A stretch of 64,000 nucleotides of DNA from Trichuris trichiura. Taxonomy: Eukaryota > Nematoda > Enoplea > Trichinellida > Trichuridae. The position numbers and the translations under genes are program-made. The DNA is taken from the NCBI GenBank assembly GCA_037903355.1, contig JBAJFE010000061.1, positions 744,001 through 808,000 on the forward strand. The letters run 5' to 3'. Every line of letters begins with the position of its first letter. Within the stretch, counting starts at the first letter, position 1. Below are positions 35,559 through 48,101 of this stretch, piece by piece. Below the pieces are notes generated by a model, which was given only the letters and a program-made list of their open reading frames with translations, did no database searches and had not been told where the DNA came from.

Positions 35559-38500
35559 TTATGCCCGTATGGATAACTCTGCTATTTTTTTCCGCAACCA
35601 TGGCAGGTACTTTGCTACTTTCGTGAAGACTTGCCCATCCGTCGCACCGGTACATTTTCCACTGAAGCCGAATGATAGTACTCCATAAACAACAAATGTA
35701 TTATTTCTCATACACACTAATGGTCCTCCTGAATCACCCTAAAATGAAACAGCTGGAAATAAGTGACTCTATAGAGAAATGTCTGCCGAAAACTTGCGGT
35801 GGATCTTTTTATTTTAAAATTTGTGTACAGAGGCCAATGTGTGATGCTAATAAGCACTTTTATTCCAATGACGTGCGCATGCATGCATGCATCAAGCTGA
35901 TACTAGAATTCAAACGGCCGCGCATGTGAACTCGATACTTTCTTTAAATGTGATAGGCCTGTGTTATTGACATTGTAGTTTTTGCATGAAATCTGCCTTT
36001 TTAACTGAATCGCAGTTGGACTAAATCACATTTTCTAATTTTCCACGGACGCGTAACCATGTCTGGAAAACTTCCGGTCTCTTTCGCACGTCACGTTGCA
36101 GTCGAAATGCTTTTACTCCTCAGCAGCTATTGCTACGTCATTCAGTCACTTATCCTTTAAAATTAAGCCTACAAAGTAATATATCTGAAATAGGGCCAGG
36201 TTGGGTAGGTGAAACTTTCAAGCACGGTTCAAATTGCTTATGCGCTTACTAGCAACTTAACATCAAGCCTTAGTTGACCAATGTATAGTCTGTTCAACAG
36301 AACTGTTAGCTGATCTCTATGGCACCATTGGAACCTTATTGCAGATGGAGTAACAAAGTTCATGCTACCCACCTTTCTGGCTCCAGTATTTCTTGTCTGA
36401 CTTCCAGTACATATCATGCGGTCTTCTTGATGATAATATGGGTTGTTTACCTTACCATTAATAATGTGAGTTTGAAATTGTTGTAGCTTTTTTCCACGTT
36501 CTTCGTCTCCTAAACATTTAAACCGATTGGCATTCAGATATACCGTGAGTTTTTGACAGGCGATATGCTCAAATATTTGTGCGGCCATTAACCAGTAGAG
36601 ATTCTAGCGCGAGCATATTCTCCACACGGCATTGTAGTAAGGGTAATGCAATGTTCAAGCAAGTCATAGATCATTTCTGTTTAAGAAGTTGAAAGCAGTA
36701 TGCACTATTTAATCCAATCTAAGTTTACTTATATCATTTCTAACGAAGAAAATTAGGCTGCAAAGAGATAATTCCCGTTTAAGTTTTCCCGCTAAAATAA
36801 GGTCACCAATTCGGAAAGCGTGTTGATCGTGTTGATAAGGTTTTCTGGAAGTGTTTTTTAAACCAGGAAAAGTCAGGCGGTTTTTTGGTTACTCAATCGT
36901 TTCAATCTGCATGCGAATTCCCACGTAGTATCGTAAACATAAAATAAGCGTCTCCATCTGTTTGCTATTGACTGCGAAGTTCTGCAACTAGATTTTGCTG
37001 ACGACTATCTATAGTTGAGATGTGGGATGTACAGAACTTTATATATGTAGTAGGACTTTGAAGTTCATCCTATCATTTTCCATTGGCGACTATTTAACGT
37101 TCGCGAAACTTGCAGCACTTTGATAGTTTTCAGTATATGGTTCACGTTATGACATAATAATTGCGCAAGGTCAATTTCTGAACATAAAAGACATGCTAAA
37201 TGAACCGAAGTGAAGTATGCAACCTTTATAGCCTTTTGCGTCCGTAAAATTCGATAAGCCTATTGGAAACTCTCAAGCTTTAACTGTCCCAATCGACTTA
37301 GCAGCGGAATGTGTATGGTTTAATTTATGCAGTGCTGTATCGAATTCCAGAAAGCTCTCTTTAACTATTGAAAGGCAGTGTTTCATCACTTTAGTGAACA
37401 AAACCATTTGAAAGCATTTGCTTCCTCTTTTCGTAAGCTTAATAATCAACGAAATGGAAAATTTTCCTGTTCAGTTAGTATGATCCTTCCTCTTACGAAA
37501 CCTCCTACGCACGGTAAGGATGGAGTGCAACTGCTGGAACAATCCTGCCCTGATCCAATCAGAAGGGCCTGCTTCAAATCAATCGATTTTCTTAGATTAG
37601 AACTTACGTAAGCGTCCCCATCCTGCCACTAAGCAAAGGCTTTCAGGAGGGAGAACTTCATTCTCTGCTGGCAAGCATATTCCTTGAATCTCAGCGTTAT
37701 ACGTAACCTCCTTCTCCAATTTGAGTAATGCAATATCATCAGTTTTATTGGAGATGTCCAACTCTGCTACTGCCATTGCAGTGGCACGTAGTTCTTTCGT
37801 TGCTGATGTTGACTGCTTTAGGTCGTGCACGCCAAGACGAACAACTACGTTACTGATGTTAACCAATGGATAACCTTCGTACCTAAAAAGCAAGAGAAAT
37901 AATTCAGAAAGGTAAGATTATTCCTCGCTGTCACTCATTTGCAGTAATGCAGTTCAACCTATTTTGCTTCGCGCTGAAATGATTTTATTTTTAATAGTTA
38001 GTTACTTATTTATCGCAGTTGCCTTTCGGTTATGATTACAAATGACTCACATTCAGAATAACGTAGGGCAATTTAACGTGGCTTCTATGGCCTGGCCATT
38101 TTTGTCTTGAAACAGCAGTTCTGTAACCTTACATTACGTTAGCATTTTCCAACTGTTGTTAGTGGGTTATCCTTCAAAAGGTCTTACTACAGGTGCTTTC
38201 TTATACGTCACGCCTTAAAAGTTTCATCTGTGGGTAGAGTTATGAATTCATTCGATTATTAATTCAACATGGCAGATCAGTTGCAACTGCCTGCAATAAA
38301 ATCATAGCTCTTTAGCGCTGCAGTTTTCGAGAGCTTACCTTTTGGGCAAAGCTCCTTTGGTCTTTTCCCAAGCTATTTTTTCTTTATTATAACGTATCCT
38401 AAGAATGATAAACGTAGTTCAAGGTACAGCAAAACGTTGTTCAAAACAGGAATATGCAAATTACTACAAGAGATAGCGATCGTTTGGCCCTACCGCGAAA

Positions 38501-40186
38501 GAGTGCACATTAGTGAGGTTGCTAAAAGCGTTTTTAAAAACCTGTTTTTCTTCGATGCAGTTTCAATCCGTAGTTGTTATTTTACGCGAAGAATGTACTT
38601 ATCCCAGCCAACGTGACCTTAGGCATTTTAGGTTCGTTTAAATTCATAGGGCAAAGCAAACGTACTGTCACGACTATCTATCATAGTTTAACTTCAAAAG
38701 CTTTGCTCCTTTCTGAGTACTTCAGTTATACAACTAGCGTTCATGTCAAATTCTAATACTTATCTGACGTTAGCGTGCGATAAAAAGAAGGATGACAGCT
38801 ACTGTTGTGCTGAGGGATAGTCAAGTTCGTCTTCATAGATATTTCAGCTAGGCATCTTATTCCTATGAATTGAGGAAAACGTTTTACGTTGCTTGAGTAT
38901 AATTGAAAAAGCATTTAACGTGTTTCCGTGGACAGGTCTTTTCATCAAGCCCGCTTAGTTGCAATGTTACAACGTTCTCTGCTTTCACTGCGCAGATGTC
39001 AACAAGAGGAAAAATCAGTATAGAGCAAATATAATGGAAACTTACCAATTTATTAGACAATGCGCAGCTGTTAAAATAAAGGCTGACGCATTCTCATGTT
39101 TCCAATGCATCAGACTTCCACCGCATATGGTAGGCCCTTCAGGATTCATTATAAGTATAAGTGCTTGCCATGGATGAGAGTGCTTTCTGGCTTCAATACC
39201 ATTTGAAATACGGTTTCCAGCTCGATCTTGCTTTGAGAGTATTGGTTTAAATACAGGTTGACCGCAAAATTGCTGGAATAATTTACATACGAGCTAAACT
39301 AAATACTCGTGAGAAAAGCTGCTCAGTTATTCATAAATTAAGAAGCAAAGTAAGATTTCGTTTGTTTTTGGTCCTCGCGGTTTAAAATGGCGGAATTGGT
39401 TTGCTGGCAGTAATGTAACCCAGCTTGCACGGTTTCACTAAGCAGCACAACGCCTCTCACGTACTCTTCAGTTTTTAAAAGGTTTTAGCACGATTTCGTG
39501 AACAACAAGTTATTAAAGTGACTAGTGAACAAACACGTGTTACGTTTTCCCCTCGCTGCGGTCCATAGTTGTTAATTATTTTTGTGCTAATTTAACAATG
39601 CTTACGCATTTTGAAAGTCCTACTGCTCTGCGGAGTGGTTCTTGAAACGCGCATGTACGCTTTCGATGCACGAAAGCCATTGTCATTCACACGAGCAAAA
39701 CTAACGGTTATCGATAAATCTATAATACGTTTTATTTTCCTTATGAGTAGTGCTAAAAACGCGATTATACCTTATGACATATAAGTGAGCTACCATTTTC
39801 AACTCATCAGAAGTGACATTTATTTTTATAAATGAAGCTTCCGGATTTTCAATTGTTTCTTGAATGGCCCAACAAACTTGGGAAGACTAACAGGTTACAA
39901 ATTAAGCGACGTTTAAAGGCGTTCCCTTCACTGATTAAAATGTAGAGGCAACGGTTAAGCTGTAGCGAAGCAGAATGCGTAGTCAGAGCGGAAGTTTTAA
40001 AAGTCTAACCTCTCCAGTGTCAATTCTACTTTAAGCAAGAAGAGACGCAACCTTTATGCAAATAGTTGAATTCTGACATGTTGTTACGTCTTCTTTTTAT
40101 ACGCTATGAAGATTACTAATACTTACTTCAGTTTCACCGAACAGTAAAAGAGTTGCACAAATGATGGGTACCAACGCCTTTCTCAT
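35559..40186 (-). CDS. SP6, secreted S1A serine protease, complete, 312 aa
   Basis: Exons: E1 40127-40186, E2 39046-39272, E3 38339-38398, E4 37608-37882, E5 36373-36509, E6 35559-35738 (939 nt, TAA stop). The 20-residue signal peptide starts MRKALVPIICATLLLF. Activation is predicted at Arg41|Ile42. The triad is His91, Asp165 and Ser256. E3 is shortened by nine bases as in SP3 and ends ALPKR. E4 lacks one Pro of the PPPES stretch. E5 has one extra codon (HQEDRM). E6 is slightly longer, ending IAELSIRA. All changes are in frame. The stretch before GDSGG reads NTGARK, with no Cys191 and Gly at 189. Position 226 reads Val (DGQVFTKV), unlike the Gln of its neighbours. Upstream sequence to about 40690 matches SP5. 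An AATAAA signal lies about 112 bases after the stop. Confidence 0.92.
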
Positions 40187-40221
40187 ACTGGAATACGCGT
40201 TTCTGTTATTAGAAGCTGCCT

Positions 40222-40266
40222 TAAAGTTCAATTTAAACAATGGGTTCAGGTAATACAAATATTGAC
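40222..40266 (-). promoter_or_regulatory. SP6 conserved upstream block
   Basis: GTCAATATTTGTATTACC is followed by CATTGTTTAAATTG. A TTATTTC sits about 28 bases upstream of the TCAAT. Confidence 0.5.
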
Positions 40267-40939
40267 TCTGCCGTGTTGCAGCAAGTGAAATAATGATTGA
40301 AAAATTCAGAACATGTCAGAAGTTTCTTTTACGATAGACCCTCTTTAGAAACTAATAAATGAGCTTCTCCCATTGAACCGTTTGGAACATCATTTGTCTT
40401 TCTGTCAGTAAATCAAGGGTAATATGCTTCGCTGACAGCATGTTAAATGCCGAAAGCTTCGAAAGAGGTATGGTGGTCTTTCATTCCCATAGATTTTCCC
40501 GAGAAGTGTGCATCAGAACTTGAACGTACGTTTCAGTTAACAGTTGCCATGTGCTTACGACTGGAAAATTGGAGCATCCAGTTGTTAGCTACATTTAAAA
40601 TTTCCAAATATGAATAAACGCAAAGCATATGTATGTTGCATTCTTCGCACCTCAATATATTAATATGAGGTAATCCAACGGAGACAAAACAAATTTCCAT
40701 TTCTTGGAAACAATCCGTTTATTCGAAGTTGAAATTTTTTACGGTGTAGCTAGTTTTTGAGACAAGCCATTTCGAGGCTTAAATGTTTCGTACTTTCACC
40801 TTGCATTGTATCAGATGTTGCTATAAGCACGAAACGGTGATTGCTGTTCTGTTAACAGCTGCAGACAGCCTTTGATACACTCTTTGAGTGAATCCGTTGT
40901 ATTTGCCTTAAAGGCATCGGCTGTAGCGGAAGATGTTGC

Positions 40940-41460
40940 CCAATTCAATAGTCCTGTTGTACCTGGCGTTCTATGTCATTAAAACAAATTTATGCCTACG
41001 TAGAATAAACGAAACCTATTATATTAGACACAATTCAACATACAATCGCGATCAAAGCGTAGATGTCAGCATGATTTGGTCGAACCTAACAGACCTCACA
41101 CAATGTTGCACATCTCCCTAATTACGGAATATTGTTTTGAAATTCTGTGGGATTGGACAAACACTGAAACAAATATCATGCATGAACAACACGCGGAAGA
41201 AGATTAAAACATTAGGCATAAAAAATCCAACCTAAACATCTTTAATATTGCAGAATCCACCTTAAAGCCAACAATTGTCCTGTCAGGTCAATTGCACCTA
41301 AAATCTCTACCCATGTTAGTAAGTTGAACCGCAGATGACGGTAACGGTTAAACACCCAAAAGCTTCGGTATACCTTTCTTTGATTGATGGGACCTTGTCT
41401 GTAAATAAAAAAGTAAACTTGCAATCATGAGAGTCTATGGTCCCGTAAAGAAAAACTACG
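40940..41460 (+). mobile_element. Decayed PLE with endonuclease tail and ribozyme-like motif
   Basis: The frame at about 40990-41120 reads LRRINETYYIRHNSTYNRDQ, then IWSNLT, matching the endonuclease end of the 12-kb copies. Downstream lie a hammerhead-like relic and a TCCCGTAAAGAAAAACTACG tail. The sequence is older than the 12-kb copies. Confidence 0.7.
41328..41369 (+). ncRNA. Eroded hammerhead-like motif
   Basis: ACCG-CaGATGA, imperfect helix II, AAAGC-TT, CGGT. Stem I keeps four pairs (ACCG/CGGT), although the core has one change (CUGAUGA to CAGAUGA). Confidence 0.4.
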
Positions 41461-42010
41461 TACGTATTCAATCCGTTGTATATATTACAGGCAATGTAAG
41501 AAATCAGACATCTCTAAAATAGTTAATGAAAAACCGTCAAAGTATTAAATTGTGTCTTTTCGACTGTCCCCACGAATCTACAGTGGCGAAATCTACGCAA
41601 AAAATTTGTTGTTTTTCTCTAATTTGCCAGCTGTCCTTTCCTTATGTCTCAGCTCAGCCTTAGGCTCAAACGAAACAGAATATCCATTAGGGACGCTAAA
41701 AGAATTGGATACTTTGGACGTGAAAGTTTGCCAACTATCATGTTCTGCTGTAGCTTAAGAGTAAACCAAAATATAATACCAGCACAGCCATAGGTGTCGC
41801 CACTGTAAGTTTGCGGGCTCGTAGGTGACAAGACAATAAAATTTTTCGCTGTCAAAGATGTGATTCATGCTTCGCCTAAATATTATTTGGGATTCTCTAT
41901 AACGCCTAGGCAAAGTTCGCAACATACTAAAATAAGACAGACACTTCGTACGTTGCCTAAAAACGCCATGCGTTCTATAGAATTCCAGCATTTCACATAT
42001 CGCCTGTAGC

Positions 42011-42110
42011 ATAAATAGTCTCTTTGTCCAATGTTAATAGCGCAATATCATTAAGTACGCTGAACATTTTTATTTCTGCTGCTACGATTGCAGTCACTGT
42101 TCGCCTGTTG
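42011..42110 (-). pseudogene. Relic catalytic-Asp exon of a lost protease copy
   Basis: On the minus strand this stretch reads RRTVTAIVAAEIKMF, then LNDIALLTLDKETIY. It aligns with the middle of E4 of the array genes (RLRVxAM, then DIALLKLDKEVTY). Similarity stops abruptly on both sides: no flanking acceptor, no GVCLP Cys and no GWGLL end. No other exon of a matching gene lies between SP6 and SP7. It is best explained as debris of an eleventh protease gene, next to a decayed PLE copy. Confidence 0.75.
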
Positions 42111-42397
42111 ACTGATGACTTTTTTTACTGAATAACCTAACAGCAAGAAAGTTTATCCAAAAAATATGGAAGCTTTTGTTCTTCTTTTCGAACGTTAAAC
42201 AAGTCTAACATGACCTCAATTATGAGAAGCTTAAGTGATAACACGTAAGGTCCACGTGTAAATGAAGAGAAAAATGAAAGAGAGATTGCTTTGGTATCTG
42301 AGTTTTTGCTTATCCCTGCTGCAAGTCATCCATGCATTCGCATTTGTAGGGTCAGTGTCGTTTTCGCGGTGTTGTTTCAGTTTGTTAGACTGGTTGT

Positions 42398-42403
42398 TTT
42401 ATT
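42398..42403 (-). terminator. SP7 poly(A) signal
   Basis: AATAAA on the minus strand, about 123 bases past the SP7 stop codon. Confidence 0.4.
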
Positions 42404-42525
42404 ATGCAAACCAGAAATTAAAGTTCTCTTGAAACAAACTGTTCTTACGTCCAAGCAATTGTTGCGAAGATATTCTATCTGATTGCATTATACTGCTCGT
42501 TTTCCGAATGCTTTGAGCATCAGCG

Positions 42526-45500
42526 TCAAGTCCTGGTTTCATTTAACTTTGGTATAACCTTATTCAACCATTTGATATAATGCGAAACCTTTACGAAGGC
42601 CTGCTTATCCATCCTGTCAGTGCAATGTTCTGGAAACTGAAATGACATTATCCCATAAATAAAATACGTGCCATTCTTCATACACGTAAGAGGACCGCCT
42701 GAATCACCCTAAAGCAAAAAATTGTCAATTATCTAATGCTGGCTATAGAGTCAGTAGAAAAGAAATAAAAATATATAATCAGTTGAAAATGCAAATATCA
42801 AAGATGAAGGAATACGTATTGGTTGAACGCACCTTTAGAGAAAGCATTTATTATGAAAACTGGCTTTTCTATGGCGTTGTAACAAGGCGAGTAGTCGAAA
42901 CTATCGAATTAAGCAGAATTAATAGTTTCATTAGAGCAGCAAGCATCACAGGAGTGGAAAATCATATATAGTATTAATAATGTTTGTTGTTCTCAGCTAA
43001 TAAAAGTACTGATGTTTTTTCAACAGTCATGTAGTGTTCATTTGGACCTTAATTGATTATTTCCTGTTTATCAAAAACCAATGAAAAGCTGATGGCTTCT
43101 AAGTCTAGTGTTACATATTAGAATTAAGACTGCTGCCTGTAATAGACGCCGCTGTGTGGGTCTACGACATCCTATGCAACCGTATCGTTAAAAAGCGATA
43201 GTCTTTAGTCAGTTGTCCTCCAGTCCCCTACTGGTCTTTTGTGATGCTCAAGCTCGTTGATATCTCGGTGCGCGCCTATCCGCCGGTCATCATCCCGCTA
43301 TGGCGCAGTGTAAACTCAAGCTTTACAGACATTAACCAAAATGATATGCATGCTCATTTAAATATTTTACGCCTACATACCTTATTGATAGCTATTTTAA
43401 AGTGCTTGTTATTGGAATAATGAATTAATTAGTGGTGCGTAAAACTGTTTCTACTCACAAAACTGGCGCCGGCATACGTTTCCTTGCCATCAGTGCATAT
43501 CATGCGTCGCTTATTGAACGTAAGGTTACGGATCCGATCTTTGTATATATTGGCGCTAACTTGCTGCAGTCTTTTTGATGGCCAACCGTTAGCTTAAAAA
43601 GTATCCCGCTTGTAATGCAAAAAAATTCGATGGCAACAAGGAGCATTCACATGAAGAAGATCAGCTTGCTAAAGATGGGAATCTGTTTTTGATTGCGCAG
43701 CTAAGCCTACCTTGGACACTAATATTCAATACGAAGCAAATTTCAAATTAATAACCAGCTAACCACCTTTTTACGTTCTGCTGTGCGGCAGATATTGGTT
43801 TTTAGGTTTTCGAAGGTGAAAAAGAAAGCTATAGTAGTATTTTGAGTGCAACGGTTCAAATGGAATTCACTGTAATTGTTGGATATGGTTAAGCTTTTGT
43901 GGCAACATTTGGTAAATAAACGTTGCCTGTATTGTAAGCAGTCGCTGAATGTTTCGTTACGTATCAATAAAGAACTCTGCTTTGCTTTGTCAGTAAAATG
44001 AAATACTACTTTTTTTGGCATGGAGTAAATGAAGCCTTTACCAAATGAAACTGAAGTAAGTGAAAAACTGTTACGTTCTTATCCTGGAAAATTTAGTTAG
44101 TAACAAGTCTTTGTAAGCTGCTGCTGCTCACCTAAAAGACCCCATCCTACCACTAGGCAGTGTTTTGAAAAAGTGGGTAGACTTTCATCTTCCATAGGGA
44201 GACAAACTCCCTGCACGAATTTGCTGTAGGTAGCCATGCGGTCCAGCTTAAGCACGGCGATATCATGCGGCCTAGTGATTTTGTTGAACTCTCCAACCAT
44301 CATTGCAGCAACTCGGAAACGCTTGTCATTTGAATTGACCCGTATAGCGATATGCATTCCAAGATAAACTTCCACATCGCTGACATTGGTGATGAGCGTA
44401 CTTTCGCGTCTGTAAGTACATAGTCTGCAATTCAAGTTTTGGAAATTTTTATCCTACTACTGCGTTTTCGTATTGGAACTACCAGAGGAGAGTGCGTTAG
44501 AACAAAAAATTTGCATAACTTAAAATTGCACTGTATACTTGATTACCTCAGTTGTTGATTATCTGAAACGGTCGGAAAGTACACAGTTTGAATTTCGTAC
44601 GATATAAATAGAGTCCGCCTCCCTTTTTTGCAAGTTTTGGTGTTCTGAAGGGTTTTCGCAGACAGTAACGAGCTGCATTGAAAATGAAACTCTTTTTTAT
44701 GGGCTGTCGTGAAATTTCATGAGAAATGCGGTCCGTGAAAGTTTTATTTATTTATACGTACAATGCTTTCAGGAAACACTTGTTCCCGTTTTCACAGCGG
44801 AAGTTCACGTTGAACGAATGGATGAGCAGTTAATAGAAAAGGTCAAAATAATAAATACTTTCAGACCTACCAGGATGGCCTTGTTTTATCTTTTATTGAT
44901 AGCAACGTTGCTGAAGGGATCGTATCAATATTAACGGTAATATTAATACACCTGCGGTAATTTATTTACTGGTAGAATAGGAAAGTGCAGATTAACGACA
45001 ATAAAATTACGCTGGTTGTTGAGAAACAATGTTGTAATAGAAATTGGCCTCATTTATTGGATAACACACTTTTATACTTTTTTAAAACCTCGGCTGTTCG
45101 TGAAGCTTGAAAGTTTACTTGACGTTTACGTACAACCTTGCCTGATTGTTCGAAGAGGTAACAGTGCGAAATTTATTGCGTAGATTAGAGGAGTAATTAA
45201 GAACTTACCCATTGAATATTTTACTGACGGTGTAGGTAAGTGATTCCCACACTGTTGTTCCATTGGATTCAAACCTAAGATAAGTCAGATCATTGCATCT
45301 TCCTTTACGTGGCCAATTTGAAAATAGCAAGGTTCGCCAGTAACAGCAAATCAAAATTTATGAGGATAGTTTGACTGTGCCTTCTTGTGCATCAAAAGTC
45401 ATAGTAGCATCATATCTTCTTAGAAGGAGCCGTCCTTCATGCTAATCTGCTTTTCACTAACTTGCATAGACAAAGTAAGGATGAATATAACATCAGTTCG

Positions 45501-48036
45501 AGCACCTTAATTTGAACGGACGACATGGCGGCGCGTTTTGTAAAGGTTTATTAATCTAACCATTTTGATTCATTTAAAAAAATCCCTTTTATGTATCAAC
45601 CCGCTGGAAAACTGATTAACGCATATCCAGCATATTATCAGAAGTACTAAAAGGACCATTAAGTCACAGGGAACAATGTATTCCTGCCAAATAGCTAAGG
45701 GATGACGGTTTTTGCCTCACCTTTCTAATGACAGCATTGTAATAAGGTCTTACAGACATTTCATAAGTAACTCTTGCCTAGAAGAAACAACACTTATATT
45801 GCCAGGGCCTACTACGAAGTCCTGAAAGACCGGAACTCTGACTTTTTTGGTCATATTGTTCTGTCCTCATGTAAGCCTAAACCGAAGCATGAGGGCTATG
45901 TACATATCATTGTTCTCCACTTTTGGCTTAAGCATATGCGGGAAGCTTCAACAATGAAGAACAGAAGAAAGCAGGCGAGTGTTTAGTAATTCAGAATTTC
46001 AGCTGCACTAAAATTGCCATACCTTTTAAAATTGTCCTTACTGCCAACTTCAATAGTACAACTAATGTAAAAGGTAAGACCAAACCTGGTATTAATTATC
46101 ACTTGAATTTCTTATCACGGCGTGTTGTATGTTAGTTAGGGCACAAAACATGCACTTTACGATTTTTTGAAAGTCAGCCGGTGCTATTGATAATCCGCTA
46201 AACATTTGTACATCAGGAAACAGGAAAAAGTGGCAGTTTTCTTTATGAAAATTTAAGATTCAGGAGCAAGTATTCGTCTTCGCCTCTGTGACTACTGAGA
46301 AGAAAGCGTTTTGCATAATGAATTTCGTTGTTAAGAAAAATCTCATTCACTCAATTGGGAATCCATTGAATAAAAATGCTAGGAAAAACCAGTGAAACGT
46401 TATTGCTAGTGGGCATTAGCATTTTTTTGAAGTTGACCTATGAGCACTAGAAGACATATATTCTCCATCTAACCGTGTGGCGTAGCTTGCAACAAAAAAA
46501 TTAGCACGGACAAAGTTGCACATCAGTCAAAACTTAAGCAGGGTAGAAAAAGGCTCAACGCGAATGAAGTAATAGTAACTCACCCATCAATGACGCAGTG
46601 CGCAGCAGTTAAGACCAGATCGGAAGCATTCTGTTCCTGCCAATCAATTAGACTTCCTCCGCAGAATTTAAGTACCTCTGGAGTTTGCTTATAGATAAGA
46701 GCTTGCCACGGATGTGAATGCCTTTTTGCTTCGATTCCATTTGCAATGCGATTTTCGACAGTATCTTCAGTTGGAAGTAATGGTTTAAAATGAGGTTGAC
46801 CACAGATTTCCTACAGGAATTTGCTTAGCGACAAGCAGCATTCAGCAGCGTAGATTTACGCGGTTGGACAGAAAGCGGGAAACAGTGCAACCAATCACAG
46901 AACAGCCCTTCTGCGCGCTAATATTAACACTGCTAGCTTTGTTTCTTGGTTTTATTACTTTAGGTGATAATCAAGCTTTCATACTGAATGCTACTGTTAC
47001 AGACTTACTTTGCTTCATGTTCGTTCAGAGCCAACGTCCCAAAGTTAACATCCGTTATAACTGAACTAAATGTGTTTGCCTGTAACTTCAAAAAGGCTCA
47101 AGTCACCATAGACGCCTGACATAATGCTGATTTTGCCGCCAGAGAAGAAAGCCACTTAATATTTATTTTATCAAAGATAAACAACACGACAATCAAAAAA
47201 GATTTTAAAAAAGGCTGCTACTGTCAGTTGGATGTGGTCGTCAAACCATTTCGTTAAGGCTACAAGTCATTTTTGAACACAGATACAGTTGAACCTCCGT
47301 TAGCTGACCACCCAACAGACTGGGGAAAACTAATCAACATAGGAGGTGGTCAGCATAGGAAAGTTGTGGGTATAAGTGGCCCGGCTAAATAGATTGCAGC
47401 TGAACCACCGTAAGTTGTCCACTCAACAGGCCGGTCCACTTACAGACAGCGAACTAGCTTTGCGTTCATATACCACGTCGCGGCTGAAGCGGTGAACTTC
47501 CACTCACGGAGGTTGTCCTTGCGCTTATTAACGTGCGGACGAACCAACTGGTCAAAATTCGGTCAACTTAAAGAGGTGGTCAACTTTGGAGGTTCAACTG
47601 TATTTCTGTTAACCTCCAGGAAAAACTGACGCGTATAGGTAAACTTCAAAACAGGTAATTCTGGACTTCTCTAATGCTTTTCTGAAACAGCATTAGATGC
47701 AGTAATGTAATGACGCGGGAAAAAGTCTGATTCATTGAGTCTACTGATTTAAATTACTTCACGGTAGAAAAGATGCAGCTAACTGAAAGGGTACACTCAT
47801 CTGCTGTGTTAATATCATTAGTTTTTTTCAATCAAAAAATGAGTTTCGCTACCCAGCCTGCCCAAACAATGGAGGTATTCATTTGTCAAGATGAAACAAA
47901 GGTGCAGCGTAAATTATAGTGTCCATGCTGTAACGTTCGCAAAACTCAATTGTGCGCTACTTACCTCGCTGCCACGGAGTAGCAGACTTTCCAGAAAAAT
48001 TACAATCAGCGTGGTGCAAGTGTTTCTCTGAAACAT
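42526..48036 (-). CDS. SP7, secreted S1A serine protease of the second subfamily, 319 aa
   Basis: Exons: E1 47965-48036, E2 46584-46810, E3 45209-45274, E4 44132-44409, E5 43459-43592, E6 42526-42708 (960 nt, TGA stop). The 24-residue signal peptide starts MFQRNTCTTLIVIFLESLL. Activation is at NR|IANG, where SP1-SP6 have ISNG. The triad is His95, Asp171 (HDIAVLKL) and Ser262 (GDSGGP). E3 is not cationic (FESNGTTVWESLTY, ending KIFNG). The residues before GDSGG read YAGASF: Gly189, Ser at 191. The E5 acceptor reads TTTTTAAG, weaker than the YAG of other exons, so this boundary is the least certain. Intron 3 carries a PLE relic near 44800. Intron 4 is clearly homologous to that of SP8. An AATAAA signal lies about 123 bases past the stop. 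Confidence 0.88.
44795..44890 (-). mobile_element. PLE relic in SP7 intron 3
   Basis: ACGAATGGATGAGCAGTTAA and following bases correspond to the GCTCATCCATCCGTT segment of the 58.6-kb family. Confidence 0.45.
47286..47600. mobile_element. Short inverted-repeat element, 315 bp, TA flanked
   Basis: CAGTTGAACCTCCGTTAGCT at the left and its imperfect complement GGAGGTTCAACTG at the right, with TA on both sides (47284-47285 and 47601-47602). An internal second end near 47397 suggests a nested copy. Related to the 33.9-kb element. Confidence 0.75.
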
Positions 48037-48065
48037 TTCACCCGAAAAAACAATTTTGAATCTGC

Positions 48066-48101
48066 GTTTAAGTATTGGAATTAAATTGAGTAAATATTGA
48101 C
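48066..48101 (-). promoter_or_regulatory. SP7 conserved upstream block
   Basis: GTCAATATTTACTCAATTTA is followed by CAATACTTAAA. The core words survive in the second subfamily, about 30-65 bases before the ATG. Confidence 0.45.

Noticed and set aside
35878..35892. GCATGCATGCATGC as a regulatory palindrome
   Set aside because: A short alternating repeat with no counterpart near other array genes.
43140..43310. GC-richer stretch in SP7 intron 5 as an exon or transposon
   Set aside because: No open frame with motif, no inverted repeats and no matching copy in the window.
46864..47064. Plus-strand hydrophobic frame as a membrane protein gene
   Set aside because: No homology recognised, and it falls in SP7 intron 1.
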